A stretch of 64,000 bases of DNA from Lactarius indigo (Eukaryota > Basidiomycota > Agaricomycetes > Russulales > Russulaceae), in NCBI GenBank assembly GCA_025766275.1, contig JAFKAC010000012.1, positions 1,240,001 to 1,304,000 on the forward strand, written 5' to 3'. Below are positions 1-12,075 of the stretch, one piece after another (within the stretch, counting starts at the first letter, position 1; every line of letters begins with the position of its first letter). The notes beneath the pieces were generated by a model. It was not told where the DNA came from, ran no database searches, and saw only the letters and a program-made list of their open reading frames with translations. The position numbers and the translations under genes were made by a program.

Positions 1-23
1 TTTTTTTTTTATTACTCTCGCAG

Positions 24-1493
24 CTCTTCTCACTCAGCAACTGACAAACAGAAATCTTATGCTGCGAGATGGGATGCTTTCACCTCACTCGAAATTGCTG
101 CCTCAGAATACTCGAGCTGATTCTCTCATGGTTTCCACGGATGGCAACCGACCTGGAAGCACATTATCGACAGGTAAGCGACGCTTCTTAACCGGTTGAC
201 GTAAACTTTTTCTTACAATTTAGTAGTGACAGCCAAATCAGGTATTTTCAAGGACGAACGTGACACAATTCGTCGCAGGGTCCGACACCGTGATGGTCGC
301 CTCTTGCGTGGCGGTATCGGGCTGACGACTGGTCTAGGATGGAGTGACAGGTGAGCTGATGCGTATTTCGTTGCCATTGTCCCCTGATCGTGTTCTTTCT
401 TTCCGTACCTACCCAGTGAGGATGAAGATGCGCCATCCCCTCTAACGAAGCGTCTTTCGAATCTTTCTCTCTCTCGCCAGTCGTCTGCGACATCAGTCAA
501 GACTGGCCCACGCACGTCTCGCTCACATCCTCATCCTCTTTCACGTTCATTCTCAAGTGGTGCAAAAGTCCATCCGTCAAACTCAACCCAAAATTTAAGA
601 CGTACAGTCGTTCCACCAACATCGTGGCAAAAACGTAACCGAGCTGCTGCCTCAACACTGTCCGTCAGCATCCCCGAACATGATTCCCCAGAATTTTCAT
701 CTCAGGCACGGTTTTCGGAACCTTCATACCGTGTGGACAGTAATTCAGACTCTCAATCCAATGATCAAGTGAGAACTCCATCGAGCTCATCCACTCAGAG
801 TTTACCTGGGCCGATTACCCCCGACGTGCCCGACCTGACGCCGCATAGCGCCCCTGTCAGGACTCTGGGATCGTGACAAGTGTCTCCCACCCCTTCCCTT
901 ATCCCGCGGTCCGTCGATTGCGAGTCTACGACCCCCAGAATCCTTCTCAGATGCGAAAAACCTTACCTCGAAACTTGGTGCTGCACTATCAAGCCGGCCA
1001 ATTTCTCCTGGATCTGAAATTGTCCGACCCAGTGATCGTGTCCTCGCAAACACCCAGAGTACAACACTTCTACACAGCACGAACTCCTCGCGCCTCACGA
1101 AGCACCCCTCGCCCTCTTCAGCTCTCTGCCTCCCTAGGGGCTGTCATTGAGCCTGGCGAACCAGTGTCCAAGCAAGGTCTGTTACTCAACTACAATCGCC
1201 AGTTACACGACCAGCAACGCGCGCGTGCTTTGTCTGGCCCATCTCCATCGGTATCGGCCGGTCAACGCTACAGTGTCCGTCCTTTTGGTTCTATGAAATC
1301 AGCAGGCTTTTCGAGATCGGAGTCTATGGACCTTTCATTTTTGGAACCCGGCGAGCCGCGACTACGCCCAAGGACAGGGACCGGTATGGTTTACAAGAAG
1401 AGTTCCACAAGTCTAACCCGTGCTGCTGCGGACGTTCAAGCTCAAAGTCGGCTGCGCATGCCGTCTGAGAGGACTAGCTCGGTAGCTTCATGA
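24..1493 (+). CDS. Ser-rich protein of unknown function (5' end outside window)
   Basis: I do not recognise this protein. An acceptor at 21-23 opens a frame that splices through introns near 179-222, 349-416, 873-924 and 1058-1136 and ends at the TGA of 1491-1493. Each junction keeps phase and the intervening frames are otherwise closed, which argues for a real gene. The product is rich in Ser, Pro, Thr and Arg. It has an ordered-looking patch (GIFKDERDTIRRRVRHRDG, then GGIGLTTGLGWSDSEDEDAP), followed by low-complexity Ser/Pro sequence that suggests a disordered tail. The upstream exons lie outside the window, so any catalytic or binding domain is not visible. It could be a regulatory or scaffold protein; I would not go further. 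Confidence 0.6.
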
Positions 1494-2828
1494 ACAGACT
1501 TCAGCTCAGTGATCTTTTTTGCCTCGACACGAACTCTCAAACCAATTTATACTGTAATACCCTCTTTCTAAGCATCCCATCTCATGTCTCCAAGGATCAT
1601 ACACTCCATTCCTTGTATAATTTTCCCCTACTTTTACGTGCTGTGTGCATATTAGTTACCCTCACCCTCTCTGCCTAGCCCACGTTCCCTCCAAGGATCT
1701 CAAGGATAAACCTCCACTTCATTTACCCCCCTAGATTTTTATCATACTCCTGGTTGTCGTCAGACGGTCTTTCTTTCCTATTCATCGTGCGATATACCCG
1801 TTTTCTCCTAACGTTTATTGTTGTGGGTGTACATTAGTTGGTGGTATAGTCATCAGGTCGGTATGGCGGTATTGGGATGAACCATGTCTCTCAATGGATA
1901 TACTGAATATGGGGTTGAAACCTTCAGTCCTTGCCTTTGTGTGCATGTGAGCGAATAGCTATCAGGAATCGCGGGCTCCTTTGTGAACGCGGAAGTACTT
2001 CATTTAGGAGAACGAGCGCGAAGAATCCTGTGACCTCAGGTCATTCTTACTACACACGAGTATCGCATCGCGAAGAGAATCACTGTTGCCCACATGGCGG
2101 CTTCCATGCGAATGGTGATGACCTGACCTGGATATGCACAAGGGCAAATCAGTAGACAAGGTTCGCGTGAATAGGTTATGCGAATCACAGTGAAGGAGGT
2201 ATGCTCCGCCCCCTTTTCCGTCGGAGCACAGCTCAAGGCACCAACAGAGCGGCAACCTCAGGTCCGCGGAGGAATGAGAAAAAAAAGGATGAAGGATAGC
2301 TTTTTTTTTCACGCCTGTTTCCATCACGCGAACAAAGGCTTAAGAGAAAGTAAATTGACAGGTTGTTCTGTCAGAAGATTGTTTTTTTTTCGAAGAACGA
2401 TTTGCGCTGCTCGCTTCGGGGTTCGCAAGTTACGGTGCACCGATCCCCCTGAGGGGGATCACCGCCACTCGGTCCTGAAGATTTCCCGGTAGCCATTTGC
2501 GTACACACCCGGGAGTCACGGGTTCGCCTAGATGGATGAATAAGTGCCCGTGCTATGTATCATATATCGTAGATGGATGGTGCTTTTAGGATGTGACATG
2601 CCCAAAGACGTGCCTCCGAACGGCGGCGCTGGCGGATAGTGGTGGTCCCTTCGTTCAATACGTGCCTTGCCTGATGTCTCGTGGTTCCAATCAGTCGAGA
2701 GAACGGTTGGTTTCTTTTCTAGGGGGAGCGGTGTACTGATCACCGTCATCGTCGATGTACATTTATACTGCATGGTAGTACTACATGGATTGTTGGATGC
2801 GGTCGCGGTCACATGAGCGGGTTGGCCA
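1494..2828. other. Intergenic, no gene seen
   Basis: This holds the 3' flank of the Ser-rich gene (pyrimidine-rich to about 1700) and the upstream region of the SLD3-like gene. The open frames are short and lack coding character or plausible splice partners. A near-perfect hairpin-forming palindrome sits at 2442-2460. Confidence 0.5.
2442..2460. repeat. 19-bp inverted repeat with paired STRE-like cores
   Basis: The arms GATCCCCC and GGGGGATC are separated by TGA. The arrangement places CCCCT and AGGGG back to back; in yeast this pentamer is the core of the stress response element bound by Msn2/4-type zinc fingers. It lies about 430 bases upstream of the SLD3-like start. Function is inferred from the motif only. 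Confidence 0.35.
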
Positions 2829-2893
2829 TGGCCCGGGCCGTTGACAGTGAGGCCTCTTCAACGGGCAATTGGGCGTTTAGTGGGGATGAATGA

Positions 2894-4413
2894 ATGTACG
2901 CGTCGCTTTCAACGAGCGGCCCAGTCAAATGGAACCACAACCAAGAGTCCACGCTCTTCCAACATGTCTCACCTTTCGAGCCTGCATACGATGGCCGCTC
3001 TACCGCGACCCTCGGCGAGAGAACGCGCGAGCTCTACGTACAGTTCCTTTGGCTCCCAGAGGTACGCGTTGTTCTCATCTCGCGTCCAACATTAATCCCA
3101 AATGATTTGGTCGTCCACTAGTCTACAATGCCTGCTGGGCCAATTTGTCCACATGATACAACTCCTCGCCAGGCAACACTCCGCATCATCGCCAGACGAC
3201 GTGCACCCGCTGCACCCTGCGCTCGACGACATTCTGCTCACCGGGAATTGGTGCACATACAAATATCAGGAACGCCTGCTCCCGAATGTCGTCGCCAGCG
3301 CTGCCACATCGTCACACGCGCACGCGTCCAGCGGCGCAGACCTAGAGGTGTCTATCATGCTCTTCGTTCTGGAACGCTATGCACTGCTATGTGACGATCA
3401 GTCCGAGCCCGGCGAGCAGCAGCGTGCTTGCGACTCCCTGGGCGACAAGAAGCGCTGGCTATCTGGGATCGAGAAGCGAGAGTGAGGCACACAATCGCGG
3501 TTTCGTTTATTGGCGTGTAACCGACCCATTTTCGAAGGGTTCAAATACAGATCCTCCTGCATCTGCTCAAGCTGTCCCTGCCCGGCAAGTGCCCCTGCAT
3601 CCCCGCGCGACCTGTCCCCATGCGGTCGTCGCATGCACGAAAGAGGCGGAGGGCTGCTCAGCGGCGATCCTCGGGCGGTGACGATGACGACGACGGTGAC
3701 GACAGAGCGGAGGCTACGCCTAGGAGCATTCTCGAAGATCGCCTCGAGGGGCTCATGGACAGGCTAGTCCTCTGGCAGATGGCACTGCCGGATGCGGAGG
3801 CCAGCGCGGACGGAACTAAAACAGTGCGTGACTGGACGCAAGTGTTCTGCGACGACGTGGTGCAGCCAGCGTGAGCAACATTCGCCAAATTTCACGCCTC
3901 AAAAAGATTTTCTAATTTTTTGTCAGGTTCGCTCAGAAACTGCCCGAACAATACAAGCTCCTGCGTAGGAAACTCTTTCGAATCCCCCAGTGGACGTCAT
4001 CGTCGGAGGACGAGGGGGACTCCGACGGACGTGAACAACCACAGACCATTCGACCCGACTCGCCGCCGCTCCCCGAATCGCACGTCCCGAACCCCAAATC
4101 AACACGTAATTTGGTGCCATCACGCTCGCGTTCTCTCTCCGTCTCTCTGGAACAGGAAGCCGACATGCGCCGCGCCGAGCCGAGGGCGCGTAAGGTGCTG
4201 CAACGTGAAGTGAGCATGTCCAAGGTATTTAAAGGTCGCCGCCGCGACGGGTCAATCGCGCCGCCGGCCAAGGTCGAAGCAGAAGCGACGACGACGACGA
4301 TCGCGAGCGGCAGCTCTACCACCACCACTCAACCACAAGCGAAAGGGCCGATCGTCTTGGTGGAGGGTACCCCACAAAAGCCTAAAGCGAAAGCACGCAG
4401 CAAAAGGCATTGA
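2894..4413 (+). CDS. SLD3: SLD3-like DNA replication initiation regulator
   Basis: Sld3 loads Cdc45 onto the Mcm2-7 helicase at origins after CDK phosphorylation. The product has an N-terminal block (SGPVKWNHNQ, then RTRELYVQFLWLPE), a Leu-rich block (EVQIQILLHLLKLSLPGK), the block DRLEGLMDRLVLWQ followed by RDWTQVFCDDVV, and the basic C-terminal block ARKVLQREVSMSKVFKG. This order fits the fungal Sld3 C-terminal family. Introns are near 3062-3121, 3482-3536 and 3871-3925. The tail is basic, with Thr/Ser runs and SP sites. Two oddities: the exon before the first intron ends in phase 0 while the continuing frame needs two leftover bases, and an ATG at 2833 runs into a TGA directly before the ATG at 2894, which I use as start. 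The assignment is from family pattern, not from a search. Confidence 0.7.
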
Positions 4414-7400
4414 CCAAAGGATCAGCACGGATTTGCGCCGAAACGATCCGCGCGCGCGTGATCGGCCCGAGTTTTATTTTATTTTTCTTTCCCTACTAAC
4501 CCCTTAGTTTGGGTTGTGTGGTTACGCCCATTTATCAACTGCGAACGTCGAGTGAGGGAGGGGCGTGGTAGAGGGATCCCCCTACGAAACGGACCGAAAG
4601 CCGAGGAGTTCCGTATGGCCCAACGCGAGCACCGTCGCCAAACACGATCGACTTCGGCATTCAAGCAGGGGTCTGGCTTATTTTTTTTTCATGAAGGTTC
4701 TTTGAATCGGAGGGTAGTGGAGGCGTTCCTGGGCGTTGGAGTGGGTGACTTGTAAAAAAGAAAAGGGGGAAGAAGGGAAACGGAAATTGAGAATCCCATG
4801 CAAAACGAAGGGTTCCCATCTGGGCGCTGGGCCCAGGGAAGTTGCCCATTCTATTACGCTTGGTCCTCCCGAGAAGCAACAAGGCAACATAAAACTATGG
4901 CTCGAAGGAAGCGGCGTAATCTAACGACCCCCTCTGAGAGGAAGTGCGACTTCCCCGCAGACCATCGCATTACATAAATATTGCGTTCCAGTCGTCTCCC
5001 AGACGCAATTCTCGCCAAACGGGAGGGTGCGAGGTGGGGCGGGGTGGGGCGGGAGCACGTCGATAGCATTCAATTCTAGTCAAGTCTCACACGGACGGGC
5101 TTCGGAGCCCGATGGCATTTCCCGGATTCCTCTCATCCGCTTAAACGTGACCGTCGCACGACGACGACAGCGAATGAATCAATTAGCGGTCGCGGTGGCC
5201 ACCTGGGCCTTCCTCTTCCCCGCTTTAATCGAAGAATGGAAAAAAAAAATAGGTCGCGAGCCCAGAGCAGAGTCCAGGCAAGAAGCCGTATTAGACGGGG
5301 GTGGGCAAGATAAAAGAACCGCCATCACCACCACGATCATGACCCGTTTGTTTTTGTATTTTTTGGTCCGCGGCCGTCTTATGGGTCCTATGGATGCATT
5401 TGAATGGATGAACGGAGAATGAGTGTACACGTACAAGTTGTATGTTTCGTGAAAGGCTTCATTCAACTCAAGCATCCGATTGGGGGCGTTCTTCCCTCGA
5501 GCTCGAGTCGGCGGACTGGATGCGGTATCAACAGAAAATCTTGAGAGAGCACATAATTTGGCACATAACTTGACACGGCCAAGGTGGGATAGATGGAGTC
5601 CGTCGTTAAGTCAGCGGTAGCAGATCGGCCCACAAAACTAAAGGTAGCAAGCCCGGCCCAAAAAAAGTAAGAGACCTTAAAGCAAGAATCGTACGTGCTT
5701 TGCTACTATTCTTACGTGGTGCGTGCCAAGTGATAGCTCGGCAAGGAGTTAGGTTTTTTGCATAAGGTTCAGAGAGCCCCAAGGAAGGAGTGCGAAAAAA
5801 AAACAGGGTTTGACGGTCGGTTGGCTTATCACCGAAGAACGGGAACAGGGTGCCAGAGGGTGATGCTGTATTACGCATTCTGCGTTGCCCATGTGCGGGA
5901 TTAAGCCGGAGAATGGTGCCATCAGGGGCTGCGGCCGCCGCCACAGCGGAGGACAAGGTGGGTCTCGTGCCATGGTCCCGAACGGTGACGAGATGAAAGG
6001 GCCAGAACGGGGGACGATGCATCGAAGGAGGGCGGCGGGGGATGTTCGAGCGGCTCGGTGACACAGAAGCAGCAATGTGAGCGCTGCCGTGCTGCAGAGA
6101 ACCCCTACAGCAAACGTTCAGCCACATGCACGCAATTTGTTGCAATGGGATTTTGTATATTGTTCGCGTCCGAATTCTATGTGTGTGTGTGAGTGGCGAC
6201 GGGGGCTGAAGTGAGATAAGCTTGTTCAGCTTGTTTGTTTGACTGCCTGTCCAGTCCAGTATTGGCATCATTCTTTCTTTCAAGTTTGCCGCCCATCGCC
6301 GCCGCCCCCTTCCCTTCGTCATGTGGGCCTGGAAACGCGAATCAGGGCTATTATGTCGTCTGGCACCCCCCGTAGCGGTAGGATGGATGCCGTTACCGTT
6401 CGCGATGGTCTCTGTGTGTGTGACTACCGGAGGGGACACGATCAGCTCCTCAAATACGGCATCCGTGCGCGCGGTGTCGTAGTTGGGGACAACCACGAAC
6501 ATGGACATATACGGATTTGGACATGCCATCGACTGGAAGGTGCTCAGTGGCAGGCAGTGTCCGGGCGGCGTGAAGCGAAAAGAGGATTTCCCTTTGCCAG
6601 GTCGGGCGATCGGGAGTAAGCGGTAAGGTGCAAACTAGCGTCAGTTACTCAATCGCAATCGCCGCCTCTCTTCCGACGACGACTTTAATAGGCGGACCAG
6701 GTTTGATTGGGTAAGACCCCAATGTGCCACACACACTTGTTGTGCGTTTACTCGTGCGGCCCAAGAGCGCACATCGGCTGGGTGCGTCACGACGACGATG
6801 CCTGGCTTGCTACACGTGACGCGTATTAACGACGACGGTGCTCTTGCTGTTCTGTTATTGCCGAGGGGTCTCAAGGCGGCAAACGGCGAAACGGAACCAA
6901 AACCACTACAGTCACCGTGGCCAAAGCATGCCGGGGGCCAATAATGAAAGCATATGCGGCGGCCAGTGCGGCGGCCAGACCCCCAACCAGACCCCCGTCT
7001 AGTAACAGTGACGAAGCGCCACATCAAGTCGTATTAACCACCACCGTAGTTCACTTTCCCGATATGACCCAACTTCAATACATATATATTCTTCCCCTCC
7101 GGCCCGTCTCGCAGACTTGCAATCACACGTGTGCTCACTGGACAGAGTTCTCCCTCCTCCCCCCCCATTCCCTTTTCTCTCTTTCGTCCCCCTTCCCCCC
7201 CTTCCCTTTGGGCACCATATTTCGTAAGTCGGTTACGATGAGAACACGAGTGGGATGGCAACGTAGCGTGGGGGCGCGTGCATACTTAGATACGTGAGAC
7301 CACGATGCTGCCTGCTTGACAATCGAATGCATGTCAGACTTGGTATCCGGCGAATACGTATACCCTTCCCCTCTTCTGCAGCGTAACTCCACCAGGCATG

Positions 7401-8226
7401 GATACAATGCATTTCGTTAGCTACGAGATCGAAGACGTCCAACGCGAGGCCAACCAGTAAATTTTCGGCTTCATCAATCAGAACGTGAACCCCGGAGCTT
7501 GGTGCCATGTACCGAGCACCCGAGGTACTTGGCCCAAGTGAATATCTACTGCGTCCCCCCTGAGGGGGTATCAAGCCTTCCAGAACGAGGATCGGATCGA
7601 TCCACTGAATCTATCTGCGTATGTTTGGTCGTGTCTCCCCACGTATGTATGTCGTCAAGAAAGCGACCCTCGCTTCGCGTGATTCTGGCCCAGGTCAACT
7701 GGCGTACTGCCAGCACTGGGAGAGGCCACGTAGCATCCCGGAACATGCGGCGTAATTGGGGAGTTCTTCCAAGGTGCTTCCTTGCCCTCTACTGCCGAAA
7801 AGACAGGACGCCAACGGCTGCGAGACTGAATGTCGTCCCTCCAACTTTTGGGGCAGGTTTAGCCAGATTTGAGAGTAGCGCCATGCCTGTACGCCGTGCC
7901 ACCCCCTTCAAAACAGAGAATGACAACCCGGCTGTTCATTAACCCGTGATTTTGAACCGTAAAAAATAAAAATGTCGGCGGTACTATTTCTCAGCTTCAA
8001 GAGCGTTGGGGTGGGTCCGCAGTCGCAAATTTCCAGGACCAGTCACAAATATTTAAAAACGCGACGTGCCTGAAGCAGAGAGATGGTTTAGAGAGATAGT
8101 GAGACGTAACGGCGATTCCGGAGTACATGAGTGAGTCCAGAACAGAACTAACAAAGAGGCACAAACGGTCCACTCGACTTAACAGTTCGAGACCCACGCC
8201 GCACGCAGGAAGGCGCAATCCAGCTC
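4414..8226. other. 3.8-kb gene-poor stretch
   Basis: No frame here shows convincing coding pattern. The longest open frame (5606-6529, minus) reads as translated promoter-like DNA with no domain. The sequence is GC-rich, with G-tracts (5030-5050) and pyrimidine tracts (7140-7210). A second CCCCCTGAGGGGG palindrome is at 7556-7568. It could hold a non-coding RNA or long regulatory DNA for the zinc-finger gene; nothing here proves either. Confidence 0.4.
7556..7568. repeat. Second CCCCCTGAGGGGG palindrome
   Basis: This has the same 13-base core as the inverted repeat near 2450 but with different flanks, so it is not part of a longer duplication. It lies downstream of the zinc-finger gene on the minus strand. 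Confidence 0.3.
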
Positions 8227-9304
8227 TTACAGAGCTCGCCACCGTGTGTTCACTGTGCGGGGGTTCCTAGTATCAGGAGAATCGATAGATGCAACTCCAC
8301 CCACGTCCGAGGAGCGAGTTTCTGATTGATGGTCGTGATATCGTATGATCTGTATGCCAAGGCCAGGAGATCCCTGAGGCGAATAGAACGACCCTGGTCT
8401 GGGTGCCTGCGGAGCCGTTGCAGTAAGGTGTTTCCTGTAGTGACGGCGCATATTGGAGTTGACGTTAAACTCTCTTCCACAATTTGGGAACGGGCATTTG
8501 AATGCTGGGAGATGGGGAGGGGAAGGTAAGTGAGCGGGTCAAATGGAAGCGTCCTAAAATGAGCTTACGCTTATCGCCCGTGTGTGTGTTTACGTGAATG
8601 GCAAGGCTGCTGGGACGGTTGAAACGTTTGGCGCAATGGGGGCAAGCGTGTCTTCGCCCACTGTCTGACTGCTTGTCGGCAGGGAGTGGGAGGCTATCGT
8701 CCGCGCTGAGGTCACCCTGGGACGACGTCTCTGACCTCGGACTCTCGTTTTCTGATATTGTCGAGGAAGGCGAAGCCGGGCGCGGTAATAACGGTGCAGA
8801 ACCCACGGGGTGAAGTCGGGGTATTTCCTGAGATGGCTGAGAAGGAGAAGTTGGATGTCGGATAGGTTGGAACGGGGCGCGAGAAGACGCATAGGATGGT
8901 TCTGCAGTCGAAGGGCACCCCAGAGGAGAAGGCGGTATCACGTGGCGGTAACCATCGGAGGGGGGCGGTATTGGTACTCGTCTTTCATAAGGACCGGGAT
9001 GGGTCCGCGTGAGGATCGTCGAGTTGGGGTGGTCACTACCGCGAACCGACTGTTCCTGTGGATTTATTTCGGAATTTCAGATTTACGGTGTACGGTAGCG
9101 TAAAATGACGTACGGGATACGATCGAGCATGTGTATTTGACTGAGGGGGACAATTTCTGCCGTCGGTAGCCAAAAGATGATCTAGTGGGGTAGATGAGCA
9201 CTGGCTGGGATGAAATGGGTTGCCTAGATGATACCGGGAAATAGGGTGCGGATGCCGGGCAAAGAGACAGATGGGCGGCGTGACGAGTCGGAAGGGCGAT
9301 CCAT
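8227..9304 (-). CDS. C2H2 zinc-finger transcription factor
   Basis: Two adjacent C2H2 fingers sit near the C-terminus. The first is CPHCAKRFNRPSSLAIHVNTH; a TGDKPFKC linker leads to the second, CPFPNCGREFNVNSNMRRHYRKH. The FNVNSNMRRH form is common in a basidiomycete family of presumed regulators. The N-terminus reads LPGIRTLFPDHLL, matching a short conserved motif of the same family, and the rest is a Ser/Pro-rich linker. Four exons splice in phase: donors after 9234 and in the CCC/GTACGT region near 9104, and an intron at 8505-8568 exactly between the fingers. The Met at 9304 is preferred over one at 9493 because family members begin close to the LPGI motif. It should be nuclear and DNA-binding; its targets are unknown. 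It is isolated in a gene-poor stretch, as developmental regulators often are. Confidence 0.85.
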
Positions 9305-10208
9305 GAGGTAGAGTGGAGAGGGGGAAAAGCTGAGGGAGGAGGAAAGCTCGCTCGTTGGAGAAAGGAGCCTCGGGCTATTATAGAGGGAGCGAGGGATCTG
9401 CGAACGCCCTGAGATCGAAGGAGGCATTATAATTGCCCAGAGGATACCCGCTGGCGTGGCGTTTTCCACGAAAGTTCTACGCGGATGCGACATGAGGCCG
9501 GCGGAACAGCCCGCGTCATTTGGGTAAAGAAGATATACGAAAACGAAATAACGAAAAATATAAAAAAAATGGGCGTTTGACGCTGGTCATTTGAAGCTTC
9601 GTCAGGCTACTGCGGCAGTTCGAGTCGGCGGTCTGTTCTGTTCAAACCAGATCACCGCGGGAGGGCCGGTTCCCGCACTGGCAAGCGAGGTCCGCCGCAC
9701 CGGTCACGGGTGGGATGAGCAACCCTTTAAGTGGGCACAACTCGTTGGTCACTCGGAAGCCCATTGCGCTGATCAGATCTGGAGATGATGCACCCAAGGA
9801 TTTGCGCTGACGCCGATGATGGCCCATCCCACGTTGGCGCCCTTCCCCGGCAACCGGCACCATTTTTGCCACATATGCTTTGTTCCCCCTTTCTACCCTC
9901 GGCCGTCCCAACTGCGGATACTTTTTTTCTCTCCTCCGCTGCTGTACGAGAGGTTAGGGCGCTCGAACTGCGTGAGGATATATTTCTCCACCTAGTAAGT
10001 AAGGGTTCATTCAGGAGGGTCGGATCGTGAACCCCTCACACCCGCCCGTCCGAGTGGTACGGCCAAGCGCCGCCGCGTGAACGTCCACCGGAAATGCGTT
10101 CTCCTTCACGAGAGCAGAGTGAAATCCGGATGTGTGTGCCAGCTAGACGGTTTGCATTCCGCGTTTGTTTCCCTGCCCGCTTTTCACATGGGGTTCATGC
10201 TAACTCCG

Positions 10209-10250
10209 AGAGCGCGCGCACATGCACGCATGCACGCACGCACACACACT
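10209..10250. repeat. GCAC/CA-rich microsatellite
   Basis: Alternating purine-pyrimidine GCGC, ATGCACGC and CACA units. This sequence class can adopt left-handed DNA. Other short repeats lie downstream, near 10300 and 10780. Confidence 0.6.
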
Positions 10251-10299
10251 CTTACAATGCAAGAGCGGGCGTCCGGTCGGGAGTGGGCCGCAGGTCAAG

Positions 10300-10346
10300 G
10301 CATCGCATCACATCGCATCGATTCGCATCGCATCGTATCGTATCGC
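10300..10346. repeat. Imperfect ATCGC/ATCGT pentanucleotide repeat
   Basis: Repeated CATCG-type pentamers with drift (CGCAT, CACAT, CGTAT). It is a simple-sequence repeat in non-coding DNA with no gene association beyond its position. Confidence 0.6.
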
Positions 10347-12075
10347 CACAGCCCCTGGGGCCATCGCCGGGTCACGCCCCTTTTCTGCCGTTTACATGTT
10401 TACATATAAGGTTGCTCGAAGGCGAAAATCCTTCCAATTCAGTCTCGCTGTTTGTTTGGTCGCCGGTCGGTTCCCCCGTTCGAGGGCATCGACGCTTTGG
10501 CGCCTTTTCAAAGTCAGCTGTATGGTCCTTTGAAATGTCGGCTTTGTCGGGCTGCCGTCCAGCTGGGGACCATTCGCCGCAGTGATCGCCGCTCGCTGAA
10601 TCTCATCAGCCGATCTGGGCACGCAAAATGAACGCCTGCCGCCAGCGGTCGGTGGACACGTTGTGCATATGCGTGTATCACCTGTCTTCGGTTCGTCTTC
10701 GATTCCGACGAAACGAATATGCATGAAATACATCGCTAGCGAAGCCCACACACGCGACCCATAGCGCTATTATACATACGTGCATGCATGCATGCATACA
10801 GTCGTAGTACAAACACGCAGCCTACATACCATCTTCGAAGGAACATCGCATTGAATGCTTACGTTTCAAACGAGGTCGTCCGCAAGGTATCCACAAAGAA
10901 AAGAATAAAAAACACGAACTCCACACGCGCCGATCCCCCCTTCGTCATCTGTGCGGAGTAGTGATCATATCCGCTTCGTCACTATGATGAACAGCATAGT
11001 TGTAGTTGTAATGGTGTGGAGTCTTGTTAATTCACGCCGATGCTGATTAAAGCTATCAGCGGTACATGGAATACCTGTGGTGTCAGCAGTAGCGCTGCTG
11101 AACGCCTGCATCGTGGTCATCATGCCGATCACTGATACAACACGAAGTTATTATTGGGCGCACGCCCCTGCCTATCCCAGCGAAAATATGACATACTCTC
11201 GGCCGCAGAATTACCACCAGTTCATTTTTCGTCCGAAAGACCCTGTGGGGGGGTAAAACAGAGACCCCATGACCCATACACAAAAAACTTGGTGTTCATT
11301 TCAGCGTGCGGAGACTTTTGAAAGTGCGGGGTGCATCAGCTGCCCCCCCATGGCTCTTCGCCCTTTCGAGGGATATAAAATTTTCCTTACCCAGATTGGG
11401 ACGCATACATAAGCAGTATGTCCGTTATTGAAGGCCGCTTCACACAACCAGCGTAGTATGGGAAGGAGCCTGGAATTGGGTCCGCAATCCCACGTCCACA
11501 TCCGTGGAGATCGCCCGGGTCGCCGTCCTCAAGGCTGAACATGGACCGCGGGAAGGCCAAGAAACACAGTTGCTCGGAGGCAGACTATAGATGCGTCGCA
11601 AACAAAACTTCCTCACGCTGTCCTTTAAACCTTGTATCACATGTGCCGAGGGATAGTAACCCCCCAAGTTCTCGTCAGTCGAAGGGAAATGATTTCGGAC
11701 TTTCTTGTCGATCGCAAGCCTCCATGACGTGAGAGTCACACGAATGCGTAAGTCAGATAAACATAGAATAGTGGGATTCACACACCAGATACCACGCTTC
11801 TAGAACAAGGGCCAGATGCCTTATGTTGGAGGCACCACCTGTGATCCCAACAACTCGGGAGAACCTATACCGTGACGTTACGAACTAGGCGCCGTGAAAT
11901 GGCGCCTCACGCAGGTGACACGTACTTCTGTATTGCCTAGTTATTTCCGTGTGAACCAATACCCTTGGATCTGCGCATGGCAATTCCGAATCTGGTGGGA
12001 AATTGCGGCGGTCGTAATGTACGACAAAGATTTTTCAAAAGTGATGCGAGGTATCATTCATGAATCAGTGATGGT

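Larger units (their letters stand above)
9305..12075. other. 2.8-kb upstream region of the zinc-finger gene, microsatellite-bearing
   Basis: No gene is recognised. Open frames here come from simple repeats (CA/GCAC near 10210-10250, ATCGC/ATCGT near 10300-10345, ATGC near 10780-10800). The length fits an extended promoter for the zinc-finger gene, whose start is at 9304, plus the 3' flank of the recyclin gene. Confidence 0.4.

Noticed and set aside
870..1140. Frame changes in the Ser-rich gene suggesting pseudogene decay
   Set aside because: Introns at 873-924 and 1058-1136 restore a single reading frame to the stop at 1493.
5606..6529. 307-codon minus-strand open frame
   Set aside because: No domain, composition typical of translated GC-rich non-coding DNA, and no splice partners that extend it.
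7233..7574. Minus-strand frame with a leucine-rich stretch (LIDEAENLLVGLALDVFDLV)
   Set aside because: The patch looks protein-like but is bounded by stops, has no good splice sites in phase and no family I recognise.
9100..9240. Premature stop after LFPG in the zinc-finger gene
   Set aside because: Two introns around a short exon give LFPDHLL and a continuous frame, matching the family motif.
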